Shown here in pieces: positions 32,664 to 41,726 of a DNA stretch of 64,000 nucleotides (position 1 is the stretch's first letter; each line of letters opens with the position of its first letter). Source of the stretch: Psychromarinibacter sp048262455 (lineage in GTDB: Bacteria > Pseudomonadota > Alphaproteobacteria > Rhodobacterales > Rhodobacteraceae); NCBI GenBank assembly GCA_048262455.1, contig JBLXFD010000004.1, positions 139,377 through 203,376 of the forward strand, in the 5' to 3' direction. The translations under genes were made by a program, and so were the position numbers. The notes under the pieces were generated by a model. It saw only the letters and a list, made by a program, of their open reading frames with translations. It was not told the origin of the DNA and did no database searches.

Positions 32664-34244
32664 CTACCAAGCCAATGCAGTACCGTCCTTCCGGTGGTCA
32701 GAGCCCGCGTGGAACACATCCTCCTGCCGCAGGATCGCCTGCGCACCCCCCCAAGGCTCGCGTGCCACGGCGACGGGATGCCCGCGCCGGATCAGCTCCA
32801 GCATTGTCGCCTCGGGGATGGCCGGCTCGGCGTGGAAGGCTGCCGCGTCGCGCAGGCCGCGGGGGGCGTCGATGGCCTCCTGAACGCTCATACCGTAGTC
32901 GACGATGTTCTGCAGCACCTGCACCTGCCCCAGCGGCTGGTAGAAGCCGTGCATCACCCCGAAGGACAGCCATGGCGCGCCGTTGCGGCTGGCGAAGCCG
33001 GGGATGATGGTGTGCATCGACCTCTTTCGGGGCGCCACGGTGTTGCGGTGGCCCGGTTCCACCACGAAGCCCGACCCGCGGTTCTGGAACAGCACCCCGG
33101 TGCGCGGGCAGAGGATGGCAGAGCCGAAGGCGGCGGAAATAGAGGAAATGAAGGAGCACATGTTGCCTTCGGCGTCGGCGGTGGTCAGGTAGACCGTGTC
33201 GCTCGGGGCCACCGGCTCGACCACCGGGTTGGCCATGGCGCGCCTAGGATCGATACGGTCGCGCAGCGCGTCCGCGTAGCGGGGCGAGATCAGGTCTTCG
33301 ACCGGCACGTCGGCGTGGTCGGGATCGGCGATGAACTCGTTCCGGGCTGCCACCGCCAGGCGGTAGGCCTCGATCTGCAGGTGAAATCGATCGGGCCCCA
33401 GCGGGTCCAGCGCGGCGTGGTCGAAGCCCTCCAGCAGGTTCAGCATGATCGAGACCATGATCCCCTGCCCGTTCGGTGGGATCTGATGCACCTCGACGTC
33501 GCGGTACCGGGTGGTGACGGGGGTGACGAACTGCGGCTGCCAGGCGGCGAAGTCATCCACCGATAGCCGGCTGCCGAGCGCGCCGAGGGTGGCGACCATC
33601 GCCGCGGCCAGTTCGCCGGTGTAGAAGGCCGCGGCCCCGCCTTCGGCCACCTGCCGCAGGGTTCTTGCCAGCTTGGGAAAGCGCAGCACGGTTCCGGGCG
33701 CCGGCGACGTGCCGCCCGGCAGCAGCACCTCGCGGCTTTCCTGGTGCCGGTTCAGCCGATCGCCGTAGAGCGCCCAGTCGTGGGCGATGCGCTCGGCCAC
33801 CGGAAACCCCTCCTCCGCGGCGGCGATAGCCGGGGCCAGCATGTCGGCAAGGCTGCGCCGGCCGAAGCGGGCAAGCAGCGTCTCCCAGCAGCGCAGGGCG
33901 CCGGGAACGAGGACACTGTGCACGCTGTCCTGGTCGATCCGGTCGATCCCCTGCTCCAGAAGCCACTCTGTCGACAGGCCCTCTGGCGCGTGGCCCGATC
34001 CGTTGATGCCGTAGAGCTTCCCCTCCCGCGCCTGCCACAGCAGCGCGAAGCTGTCACCGCCGATGCCGGTGCTGTTCGGCTCGATCACCCCCAGAAGCGC
34101 CGCCGCGGCAACCGCGGCGTCCACGGCGCTGCCGCCGTTGCGCAGGACCTCGGCCGCGGTCAGCGTCGCCTGCTGGTGCGAGGTCGCGGCGGCCCCTTGG
34201 CGGCCCATGGCGACAGAGCGGCCGGGCCGGTGGAAATTACGCAT
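32664..34244 (-). CDS. ggt: Gamma-glutamyltransferase family protein (cytoplasmic)
   Basis: A 526-aa Ntn-hydrolase of the gamma-glutamyltranspeptidase family. It has GGSAVDAAVAAAALLGVIEP near residue 37, SGIGGDSF-like TGIGGDSFALLW, and the autocleavage site with the nucleophile Thr in APSDTVYLTTADAEGN (about residue 352). RSMHTIIPGF lies towards the C-terminus. Unlike the periplasmic enzymes it begins directly with MRNFHRPGRSVAMG and has no signal peptide, so it should act in the cytoplasm. AGGAGACCGAG precedes the ATG. It follows ABC permease genes in a leftward operon, suggesting hydrolysis of imported gamma-glutamyl compounds such as glutathione. Confidence 0.88.
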   Translation of the reverse strand: MRNFHRPGRSVAMGRQGAAATSHQQATLTAAEVLRNGGSAVDAAVAAAALLGVIEPNSTGIGGDSFALLWQAREGKLYGINGSGHAPEGLSTEWLLEQGIDRIDQDSVHSVLVPGALRCWETLLARFGRRSLADMLAPAIAAAEEGFPVAERIAHDWALYGDRLNRHQESREVLLPGGTSPAPGTVLRFPKLARTLRQVAEGGAAAFYTGELAAAMVATLGALGSRLSVDDFAAWQPQFVTPVTTRYRDVEVHQIPPNGQGIMVSIMLNLLEGFDHAALDPLGPDRFHLQIEAYRLAVAARNEFIADPDHADVPVEDLISPRYADALRDRIDPRRAMANPVVEPVAPSDTVYLTTADAEGNMCSFISSISAAFGSAILCPRTGVLFQNRGSGFVVEPGHRNTVAPRKRSMHTIIPGFASRNGAPWLSFGVMHGFYQPLGQVQVLQNIVDYGMSVQEAIDAPRGLRDAAAFHAEPAIPEATMLELIRRGHPVAVAREPWGGAQAILRQEDVFHAGSDHRKDGTALAW

Positions 34245-34282
34245 CTCGGTCTCCTATGGTGGGGGGAAGATCGGCCGGTGGC

Positions 34283-35155
34283 TCAGGAGTCACGCGGGTT
34301 CAGCGCGTCGTTAAGGCCATCACCCAGCAGGTTGAAGCCCAGCACCACCACCACGATGGCGAGGCCGGGCCAGATTGCCATCCAGGGCGCCGAGGTCAGG
34401 AACTGCCGCGCGATGTCGAGCATCGAGCCCCAGGAGGGCGCCGGCGGCCGCTGTCCGAGACCGAGGAAGGCGAGGCTCGCCTCCGCCAGCACGGCGACGG
34501 CCATGGTGATGGTCATCTGCACCACGATGGGCGCCAGCACGTTCGGCAGGATGTGCGACACGATGATCGCGCCGTTCCCGACCCCCTGGGCCCGCACGGC
34601 GGTCACGTAGTCCTCTTCCTTGACCGAGATTACCTGCCCGCGCGTCAGGCGGATGAAGATCGGCATGGCAGAGATGCCTATGGCGATCATCGCGTTCTGC
34701 AGGCTGGGTCCGAGGAAAGCGGCCAGCGCGATTGCCAGCACCAGGAACGGGCAGGCCAGCAGCGCGTCGGTGCAGCGCGAGATCACCATGTCGATCAGCC
34801 CGCCGAAATAGCCGGCGATCAGCCCGAGCGGCACGCCGAAGACCAGCGCGATCAGGGCAGCGATCAAGCCGGCCGCCAGCGAGGAACGGGCGCCGTAGAT
34901 CACGCGCGAAAGCACGTCCCTCCCCAGATCGTCGGTGCCGAACCAATGCGCAGCCGAGGGCGCCTGCCGCACCGCCAGCCAGTCCGGCTCGGTCGGCCCG
35001 TAGGGCGCGATGAGCGGTGCGAAGAGCGCGACGAGCACGAAGAAGACGACGATCGTGCCGCCGATCCGCACCCCCGGCTGCGCCAGCGCCCGGGCAAGGG
35101 CCATGCGCCGGACCGAGCCCGGGGTGGATGCGGCCATGGTGGCGTCTGCGCTCAT
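34283..35155 (-). CDS. Peptide-type ABC transporter permease (DppC/GsiD-like)
   Basis: A 290-aa inner-membrane permease. After an N-terminal TM segment (IGGTIVVFFVLVALFAPLI) comes HWFGTDDLGRDVLSRVIYGA, the DppC-type hallmark, then the EAA loop region around TRGQVISVKEEDYVTAVRAQG. C-terminal helices end in PGLAIVVVVLGFNLLGDGL. Its start overlaps the DppB-type stop (ATGA). With the partner permease, the binding protein at 36164 and the divergently encoded double ATPase at 39180 it makes a full oligopeptide or glutathione-type importer. Confidence 0.92.
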   Translation of the reverse strand: MSADATMAASTPGSVRRMALARALAQPGVRIGGTIVVFFVLVALFAPLIAPYGPTEPDWLAVRQAPSAAHWFGTDDLGRDVLSRVIYGARSSLAAGLIAALIALVFGVPLGLIAGYFGGLIDMVISRCTDALLACPFLVLAIALAAFLGPSLQNAMIAIGISAMPIFIRLTRGQVISVKEEDYVTAVRAQGVGNGAIIVSHILPNVLAPIVVQMTITMAVAVLAEASLAFLGLGQRPPAPSWGSMLDIARQFLTSAPWMAIWPGLAIVVVVLGFNLLGDGLNDALNPRDS

Positions 35156-36093
35156 TTGCGAAGCCTCGGGGTCAGGATCACGTAGGCGATGTCGGCGATC
35201 AGGCTCATGGTCAGGAACATCACCGCCGCCACCAGCACCACCGCCTGCACCACGGCGTAATCGCGGCTGAAGACGCCGTCGACGATCATCTTGCCGAACC
35301 CCGGGATGCCGAAGACCTGCTCGGTCAGGACCGCCCCCGACAGCAACTCGCCCAGGTGCAGCGTGACGGTGGTGACCACCGGCACCAGGGCGTTTCGCAG
35401 CACATGGCGCCGCACGACGATGGACTCGCGCAGCCCCTTGGAGCGCGCGGTGCGGACGTAGTCCGACTTAAGCGTTGCGATCATCGAACTGCGGGTGTGG
35501 CGCATGACGATGGCCGCGGCGGCGGTGCCCAGGACCAGGCTGGGCAGCAGCGTCGTGCGCAGGTTGTCCACCGGCGAGGTGAAGAAACCGACATAGCCGC
35601 CCGAGGGCAGCCAGCCAAGACCGACCGCGAACAGCAGGATCAGCATGATGCCCAGCCAGAAGCTGGGGATCGAAAGGCCCGCCAGCCCGATGCTGGTGAT
35701 CATCCAGTCAAGCGGCGAGCGGCGCCAGATCGCGGCGAAAACCCCGGCGGGGATGCCGATGATGAGGGCGATGATCAGCGCCTGGAACGACAGTTGCAGC
35801 GTCACCGGCAGGCGTTCGGCCAGCATCTCGCCGATCGGCAGGCGGGTGCGGATGGACAGGCCGAAATCACCCTGCAGGATGCCGCCCAGCCAGCGCGCGT
35901 ACTGGACCGGAAGCGGCTGGTTCAGGCCGTACTTGTCCCGCAGCATCTCGATGACCTGCGGGTCGCGTTCCTCGCCCGCGAGGGCCAGCACCGGGTCTCC
36001 GGGCAGAAGCTTCAGCAAACCGAAGACGAAGATCGACACCAGAAGAAGCGTCGGGATCGCGACGAGCAGGCGGTTCAGGATCAGGCGGAGCAT
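35152..36093 (-). CDS. Peptide-type ABC transporter permease (DppB/GsiC-like)
   Basis: A 313-aa permease opening with MLRLILNRLLVAIPTLLLVS and followed by the periplasmic loop GDPVLALAGEE, typical for DppB-type proteins. The EAA loop is at RHTRSSMIATLKSDYVRTAR (about residue 200), then GLRESIVVRRHVLRNALVP. About six membrane helices are visible. It lies between the binding-protein gene (70 bp upstream, with a hairpin) and the DppC-type gene, which it overlaps by 4 bp. It forms the membrane channel together with the DppC-type subunit. Confidence 0.92.
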   Translation of the reverse strand: MLRLILNRLLVAIPTLLLVSIFVFGLLKLLPGDPVLALAGEERDPQVIEMLRDKYGLNQPLPVQYARWLGGILQGDFGLSIRTRLPIGEMLAERLPVTLQLSFQALIIALIIGIPAGVFAAIWRRSPLDWMITSIGLAGLSIPSFWLGIMLILLFAVGLGWLPSGGYVGFFTSPVDNLRTTLLPSLVLGTAAAAIVMRHTRSSMIATLKSDYVRTARSKGLRESIVVRRHVLRNALVPVVTTVTLHLGELLSGAVLTEQVFGIPGFGKMIVDGVFSRDYAVVQAVVLVAAVMFLTMSLIADIAYVILTPRLRK

Positions 36094-36123
36094 GGGGTGT
36101 GGGATGCGTCCAGGCTTGGGAAA

Positions 36124-36152
36124 GCCCGGCGCCCGCCTACGGGGCGCCGGGC
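36124..36152 (-). terminator. Hairpin between binding-protein and permease genes
   Basis: An 11-bp stem GCCCGGCGCCC / GGGCGCCGGGC around a 7-nt loop lies 12 bp after the binding-protein stop codon. Such intercistronic hairpins commonly keep binding-protein mRNA more abundant than permease mRNA. No T tract follows. Confidence 0.5.
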
Positions 36153-36163
36153 GGTATCGTGCC

Positions 36164-37666
36164 TCAGTTGGCGGCCGGCTTCACACCGGTAACGCGCAGG
36201 ATGCCGTCGGGATAGATGGCAATCCCCTCGATGTCGGACTGCGCCGCGTAGAACCACGTGGGGTGGTAGAGCGGAATGGTCGGCAGGTCCTTCAGGTAGA
36301 TCTCGGCAACCTTGTCATAGGCGGCCTTGCGAGCCTCCGGCTCGAGCGAACTGCGGCCTTCCTGCAGCGCCGCGTCGATTTCCTCGCTGCGGTAACCGTT
36401 GAGGTTCTGGCTGCCCGCGCTGCCGAAGAACGTGGTCAGCGTCGGATCCGGGTCGGCGCGGCCGGACCAGTTGCCGATGTACAGCTCGAAGTTGCCGTTC
36501 AGGTAACGCTCGATCGCCGAGGAGGTCTCGAGCGGCAGGAGGCTGACGGTAAAGCCGGCCTCGTTCGCCATCTGCTGGATGATCTGCGCGACCCGCGCGT
36601 CGGTGGTCGAGTTCTCGAAGGTGATCTCGATGGCCGGATCCGCCACGCCGGATTGTTCGATCAGCTCGCGCGCCCGCTCGACGTCGCGCTCGGGCATCGG
36701 CACCTTGTCGCTGTGGAAGTCGGACGACGGGGTGATCATCTGGTTGTCTGCGGTGAACTCGCCGTTGAAGGCAACCTGGTTGATCACGTTGCGGTCGATC
36801 GCCAATTCCAGCGCATGGCGCAGGTCTTCCGAGCCGGCAAGCACGCCGCCGCTTTCCCCGTGGTTGATGAACAGGTGGGACACGGCAAGCCCGGACGCTG
36901 TGTGCAGCTCCAGCCCCGCGTCCTCACGGATCGCGGTCAGGTCGGTTGGCGCCATCCGTTCTGCCACCTCGAGATCGCCGGCCTGCAGGCGCGCCAGCCG
37001 AACGGTGGCGTCGGGAACGATGTGGTACTCGATGCTGTCGTAGTGGATGGCGTCGGCGTTCCAGTAGTCGTCGAAGCGGGTCAGCTTGATGTTGTCGCGC
37101 GCGGAGCGGGACTCGAACTGGTAGGGTCCGGAACAGGCGGGATTGGCCGCGAAATCGTCCGCAGAGGTGGCGGCGGCCGGCGAGACCATCATACCCGCCC
37201 GGTCGGTCAGGATCGACAGCAGCGGCGCGAAGGGCTGCTCCAGCTGAAGCACCACGGTGGTGGGATCTACCACCTCGACCAAGGTGATCGGCGACAGCTC
37301 GCTCTTGCGCTTCGACTCTCCCATGGTCTGCATACGCTCGATGTTCGCCTTGACCGCCTCGGCGTCGAAGGCCGTGCCATCGTGAAAGGTCACCCCCTCC
37401 CGCAGCTTCAGGGTCAGCGCGGTAAAGTCGTCGTTCCAGCTCCACTCCGTCGCCAGTTGCCCGACCACCTGCAGGTTCGCGTCGATGTCCACCAGCTTGT
37501 CGCACATCGCGTCGAATACAATGCGTCCCGTGTAGGTTCCGCCGGTCGCCGGATCCAGGGAATCAGGGTCGTCTTGCAGAGCGACTCGAAGGGTCTGAGC
37601 CATCGCGCCGGTAGAGACCGTGGCGGCAAGAACAGCTAGAACCATGATATTTCTAGATTTTCGCAT
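36164..37666 (-). CDS. ABC transporter peptide/glutathione-type substrate-binding protein
   Basis: A 500-aa SBP family 5 periplasmic protein. Residues 1-23 (MRKSRNIMVLAVLAATVSTGAMA) form a signal peptide with AMA|Q cleavage. The mature part begins TLRVALQDDPDSLDPATGG and has the family pattern VGQLATEWSWNDDFTALTLKLREGVTFHDG. ATG 37666 follows AGGAGAGAGTGAA. It captures a peptide-like substrate for the DppBC-type permeases downstream. The gene is divergent from the ROK regulator across 226 bp. With the gamma-glutamyltransferase in the same operon, glutathione or another gamma-glutamyl peptide is the most reasonable ligand, but nickel-chelate or sugar ligands are also known in the family. Confidence 0.9.
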   Translation of the reverse strand: MRKSRNIMVLAVLAATVSTGAMAQTLRVALQDDPDSLDPATGGTYTGRIVFDAMCDKLVDIDANLQVVGQLATEWSWNDDFTALTLKLREGVTFHDGTAFDAEAVKANIERMQTMGESKRKSELSPITLVEVVDPTTVVLQLEQPFAPLLSILTDRAGMMVSPAAATSADDFAANPACSGPYQFESRSARDNIKLTRFDDYWNADAIHYDSIEYHIVPDATVRLARLQAGDLEVAERMAPTDLTAIREDAGLELHTASGLAVSHLFINHGESGGVLAGSEDLRHALELAIDRNVINQVAFNGEFTADNQMITPSSDFHSDKVPMPERDVERARELIEQSGVADPAIEITFENSTTDARVAQIIQQMANEAGFTVSLLPLETSSAIERYLNGNFELYIGNWSGRADPDPTLTTFFGSAGSQNLNGYRSEEIDAALQEGRSSLEPEARKAAYDKVAEIYLKDLPTIPLYHPTWFYAAQSDIEGIAIYPDGILRVTGVKPAAN

Positions 37667-37892
37667 TTCACTCTCTCCTGTCGGATTATCTTGCAGGCGG
37701 TTTTTCAGGACGCTCCATCCGCCTTGTCCGAAATCGAAGCATGGACTGGTACATTTGTAAACTGTCGGAACTAAAGCGGCAGGAAAACAGCGGCACGTAG
37801 CAATGCCTCAATCGTTTCGCCGAAATTTCAGGCTTGCCTGAGGTGGAAACCTGACGTTTAGTTCGGGATCAGAACCAAAAGAATGTTGTTGA
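37667..37892. promoter_or_regulatory. Divergent regulatory region between binding-protein and ROK genes
   Basis: The 226-bp gap is lower in GC than its neighbours. It contains GTTC (37861-37864) and GAAC (37872-37875) separated by 7 bp close to the ROK start, and a GAAATTTC palindrome near 37825. These are candidate operators for the ROK regulator. No promoter pair stood out clearly. Confidence 0.35.
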
Positions 37893-39101
37893 ATGACCGA
37901 TTTTTCCTCGGTGCCGATGGCGCGCCAGATCACGCTTCGCAAGGTGCTGCACGAGGTGCTGTCGCGGGGCCCAATCTCCCGGGCCGAGTTGGCGCGTATC
38001 ACCGGACTGTCCAAGCAGACCATGTCGGAAGTGTTCCGGGAACTCGAAGGCGACGGCTGGGTCGAGGTCGCCGGCCGCCGCCAGGGCCCGGTGGGACGCA
38101 GCGCGGCGGTCTACACCGTCTCGCCGCAGCGCGCGCTGGTGTTCGGCGCCGACGTCGGCGGCACGAAGATCCGTGCCGCGCTTGCCGACCTGACCGGCAA
38201 TATCGCAGCCGAGAGCGTGGTCGCCACGGACAAGGCGGGCGGCGACAGGGTGATCGCGCAGATCAGCACACTGCTGGACAGTCTCGCCGAACAAGCGGGC
38301 CTGCCGCGCGATAGGGTTCTGGCGGGAACGATAGGAATCCCTGGGGCCTTCGACGACCGCACCGGACAGCTGGCCATGGTCCCGAATATCGGCGGGCTGG
38401 AGGGGCTGACGATCCGGGATCGCCTTGAGGGAGAGCTGGGTTTTTCCGTTCGCATTGGCAACGACGTCAACATGGCCGCCAAGGGCGAGCAGTGGCGCGG
38501 CGCGGGCGCCGGAATGCCCTCTTTCGTATTCATTGCCCTCGGCACTGGGATCGGCATGGGCGTCATCAACGACAACCGCATCCTCGCCGGGGCGCGCGGC
38601 GCGGCGGGCGAGATTTCGACCCTGCCGATCGGGGCAGACCCCTTCGACAGCCGAACATTCCGCTCCGGCGCGCTGGAAACCGCGGTAGGAAGCGCCGCGA
38701 TCCGCGACCGCTACGAGGGGCTGGGCGGCGAGACCGGTCTGGACGTACGCGAGATCGTCGACCGCGTCGCCCGGGGCGACGACGCCGCGGCACGCGTGCT
38801 GGAGGAGGTCGCCCGAAGCGTCGGCACCGCGATCCTCGCGGTCTCTGCCGTGGTGGACCCGGCCTGCGTCATCCTCGGCGGCAGTATCGGCTCGCGGCAG
38901 GAACTGCTGGACCGGGTGCGGGACGCCGTCGCAGGCTGCATGCCGATGCCACCGGCGATCACCATCAGCCAGCTCGGCAGCCGCGCGGGCCTGCTGGGCA
39001 CCCTCGCCGAGGGGCTGGAGAAGCTGCGGGAAGAACTGTTCGAGCTGGACGCGGGGCCCAGGATCCTCCAGCCGCGCGCAGCCAGCGGGGCCGTGACGTG
39101 A
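37893..39101 (+). CDS. ROK-family transcriptional regulator
   Basis: A 402-aa NagC/Mlc-type protein. The N-terminal winged helix is VLSRGPISRAELARITGLSK with the recognition helix QTMSEVFRELEGDGW (about residues 25-58). The ROK kinase-like domain starts at VFGADVGGTKIRAALADL and includes GIPGAFDD and ALGTGIGMGVI. The zinc-binding CxCGxxGC motif usual after the GE-H region is absent, as in some sugar-unresponsive members, so ligand sensing may differ. It is divergent from the ABC/gamma-glutamyltransferase operon and just ahead of the ATPase gene, so it most likely regulates both. Confidence 0.88.
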   Translation: MTDFSSVPMARQITLRKVLHEVLSRGPISRAELARITGLSKQTMSEVFRELEGDGWVEVAGRRQGPVGRSAAVYTVSPQRALVFGADVGGTKIRAALADLTGNIAAESVVATDKAGGDRVIAQISTLLDSLAEQAGLPRDRVLAGTIGIPGAFDDRTGQLAMVPNIGGLEGLTIRDRLEGELGFSVRIGNDVNMAAKGEQWRGAGAGMPSFVFIALGTGIGMGVINDNRILAGARGAAGEISTLPIGADPFDSRTFRSGALETAVGSAAIRDRYEGLGGETGLDVREIVDRVARGDDAAARVLEEVARSVGTAILAVSAVVDPACVILGGSIGSRQELLDRVRDAVAGCMPMPPAITISQLGSRAGLLGTLAEGLEKLREELFELDAGPRILQPRAASGAVT

Positions 39102-39179
39102 CCGGGAACATCCACACCATCGACGAGATCGCCAACAATCCTGCCGTATCGCGGTCTGATGAGCCTGCAAGGAATTGAC

Positions 39180-40796
39180 ATGACCGAGACCGCCAATCCC
39201 CACGTCCTGTCGGTCAAGCACCTGGCGCTGCGCCTGCCGGCGGGGGCCGACCGGCGCCACGCGTTGGAAGATCTGAGCTTCGACCTGAAGCCGCGCGAGA
39301 TCCTCTGCATCGTCGGCGAAAGCGGTTCCGGCAAATCGCTGGCGGCGCAGGCGCTGATGGGGCTTCTGCCGCGGGTGGTGACGGTCGAGGGCGGCGAGGC
39401 CATGTTCGAGGGGATGGACGTATTGCGCCTGCCGCGCCGGCTACAACGTGACCTGCGCGGCCGGCGCGTCGGGATGATCTTCCAGGAGCCGCTGACCGCG
39501 CTGAACCCGTCCATGCGGATCGGCGACCAGGTCGCCGAGGTTTTCGAGGCCCACGGCATGCTGACGCCGGCGGAACGCCGTGCCCGCGTTCTGGACCTGG
39601 CGCGCGAGGTGCGGCTACCGGAGCCGGAGCGCCTGCTGCAGGCCTTCCCGCACCAGTTGTCGGGCGGGCAGCGCCAGCGGGCGGTGATCGCCATGGCGCT
39701 GGCGCTGGAGCCGGCGCTTTTGATCGCCGACGAGCCGACCACCGCCCTCGACGTCACCACGCAGGCGCAGATCCTGCGGCTTATCCGCGAGATCCAGGAC
39801 CGGCGCGGGATGGCGGTGATCTTCATTACCCACGACTTCGGCGTCGTCCGCGACATCGCCGACCGGGTGCTGGTGCTGGAGAAAGGCGTCGCGGTCGAGC
39901 ACGGCCCCGCCGCCGAGGTGCTGGAGCGCCCGCAGCACCCCTACACCCAGGCGCTGCTGGCCGCCGTACCCACCGGCGCCCCGCCCCAGCGGCCGGCGCT
40001 GGAGAGCGAGGTCGTATTATCGGCGAAGGGGCTGGAGAAGACCTTCCGCACAGGCCGCGGCCTGTTCATGCCGAAGCGCGAGGTGCGCGCGGTCCGGGGG
40101 GTTTCCTTCGACCTGCACCGCGGGGAGACGCTGGGGCTGGTGGGCGAAAGCGGCTCTGGCAAGTCGACCATCGCGCGCCTGGTGACGCGGATCGAAACGC
40201 CGGACGCGGGCGAGCTGCGGCTTCTTGGCGAGGATCTGGGCGCCATGCGCTCTGCTGAACTGCGCGCGGGTCGTCGCCGCATCCAGATGGTGTTCCAGGA
40301 TCCCTTCGGCTCGCTCAACCCCCGCCGCCGCGTCGGCCAGGCCATCGCCGACGGCCCGATCGCGGCGGGCGTGCCCCGCGCCCAGGCGATGGCCGAGGCC
40401 CGGCGGCTGCTGGAACTCGTGGGCATCGACCCCCGCTCGGCCGACCGGCTGCCGCATGAGTTCTCCGGCGGTCAGCGCCAGAGGATCGGCATCGCCCGGG
40501 CCCTGGCGCTCGAGCCGCGCGTGCTGGTGGCGGACGAGGCGGTCTCGGCCCTCGACGTCACCGTGCAGGCACAGGTGCTCGAGCTGCTGGAGGACCTCAA
40601 GCGCAAGCTCGATCTCGCCATCCTGTTCATCACTCATGACCTTCAGGTTGCGGCGCAGATCTGCGACCGCGTGGCGGTGATGCAGCAAGGCGAGATTGTC
40701 GAGATTGGACCAGCGGTCGAGATCTTCGCCCGACCGCGCCACGACTACACCCGCGCCTTGCTGTCGGCCATCCCGGGCACTGGTGCGGTGCACTGA
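39180..40796 (+). CDS. Fused double ATP-binding subunit of the peptide/glutathione ABC importer
   Basis: A 538-aa protein with two complete ABC ATPase domains, a DppD-DppF fusion as in GsiA. Domain 1: Walker A GESGSGKSLAA, signature LSGGQRQRAVIA, Walker B LLIADEPTTALDV. Domain 2 starts near residue 280: Walker A GESGSGKSTIA, signature FSGGQRQRIGIA, Walker B VLVADEAVSALDV. In the second Walker B, Ala replaces the usual Pro, which is common. ATG 39180 follows AAGGAATTGAC; an in-frame ATG at 39159 is less well placed. It powers the permeases encoded on the opposite strand at 34283-36093. Confidence 0.93.
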   Translation: MTETANPHVLSVKHLALRLPAGADRRHALEDLSFDLKPREILCIVGESGSGKSLAAQALMGLLPRVVTVEGGEAMFEGMDVLRLPRRLQRDLRGRRVGMIFQEPLTALNPSMRIGDQVAEVFEAHGMLTPAERRARVLDLAREVRLPEPERLLQAFPHQLSGGQRQRAVIAMALALEPALLIADEPTTALDVTTQAQILRLIREIQDRRGMAVIFITHDFGVVRDIADRVLVLEKGVAVEHGPAAEVLERPQHPYTQALLAAVPTGAPPQRPALESEVVLSAKGLEKTFRTGRGLFMPKREVRAVRGVSFDLHRGETLGLVGESGSGKSTIARLVTRIETPDAGELRLLGEDLGAMRSAELRAGRRRIQMVFQDPFGSLNPRRRVGQAIADGPIAAGVPRAQAMAEARRLLELVGIDPRSADRLPHEFSGGQRQRIGIARALALEPRVLVADEAVSALDVTVQAQVLELLEDLKRKLDLAILFITHDLQVAAQICDRVAVMQQGEIVEIGPAVEIFARPRHDYTRALLSAIPGTGAVH

Positions 40797-40874
40797 GGCA
40801 TTCAATGCGTGGATCAGGGTGATCCTGCCCCCGTTTCTCGTCCTCGCAGAATAATTAAAGAAGCACCGCGCCCG

Positions 40875-41726
40875 CTACCCCGCGTCCCCCTCAATGTCGC
40901 GCACCATGAGCTCCACCAGTTGCGGCGTTACCTTTGGGTCGAGGTCGAACCACAGCTTCCACGCCGGCGGCCCCTGGTGCAGCAGCATGCCGAGCCCTCC
41001 GACCACCTTGTGGCCGCGTGCGCGGAGCGCCGTTAGGAAGGGGGTTTCGAGTGGGGTGTAGACGATGTCCGTGGCGATCGCGCCGGCGGGCAGCGCGGTG
41101 AGGTCCAGGTCGAGCGGCGGCTGGCCAACCATTCCGAGGCTGGTAGTATTAGCCACCAGCGCCGCGCCCTCCAGCGCCGCGTGCCGGTCCGCCCAGTCCA
41201 CCACCGTAACCGGCCCGCCGATTTCGGCGGCGAGCGTCTCGGCCCGTTGCCGGGTGCGGTTGACCAGGCGGATCCCGGGCACCCCTTCGGTCAACAGCGC
41301 GTGCACCACGGCGCGGGCGCCGCCGCCGGCGCCGATCACCGTGGCGGGGCCAGCCTCGGGGCGCCATTCCGGGGCGTTCTGGCGGAGGTTGCCGAGAAAG
41401 CCGCGCCAGTCGTTGTTGGTGCCGAACAGGCTGACATCCTCGCGCACCACCACGCAGGAGATCGCGCCGATCCGGCGGGCCACTGGGTCGATCTCGTCGA
41501 CGATCTTCAGCGCCTCCTGCTTGTGCGGGATGGTCAGGTTGACCCCGGCGAAGCCCAGCGGCCCCAGCCCGCGCAGCGCCGGCTCCAGCGTGCCCGGGCG
41601 CACCGCCAGCGGCACGTAGGCGCCGCGCAGGCCGAGTTCGGTCATCCAGTGCCCGTGCATCAGCGGCGAGCGCGAGTGCATGACCGGCCAGCCCATCACC
41701 CCCGCCAGGTGGAACCGCGCGCTCAC
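40875..41726 (-). CDS. Shikimate dehydrogenase-like NADP oxidoreductase
   Basis: A 283-aa AroE-family protein. The substrate site is HSRSPLMHGHWM (the Ser pair), NLTIPHKQ with the catalytic Lys, and GTNNDWRGF with the catalytic Asp. The nucleotide site is VIGAGGGARAVVHAL followed by LVNRTRQRAETLA, with the NRT motif that prefers NADP. It starts at GTG 41726, overlapping the class II aldolase stop (GTGA). Its place inside a catabolic operon, not with other aro genes, suggests use on a quinate-, shikimate- or dihydroxycyclohexadiene-like intermediate rather than core biosynthesis. Confidence 0.88.
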   Translation of the reverse strand: MSARFHLAGVMGWPVMHSRSPLMHGHWMTELGLRGAYVPLAVRPGTLEPALRGLGPLGFAGVNLTIPHKQEALKIVDEIDPVARRIGAISCVVVREDVSLFGTNNDWRGFLGNLRQNAPEWRPEAGPATVIGAGGGARAVVHALLTEGVPGIRLVNRTRQRAETLAAEIGGPVTVVDWADRHAALEGAALVANTTSLGMVGQPPLDLDLTALPAGAIATDIVYTPLETPFLTALRARGHKVVGGLGMLLHQGPPAWKLWFDLDPKVTPQLVELMVRDIEGDAG

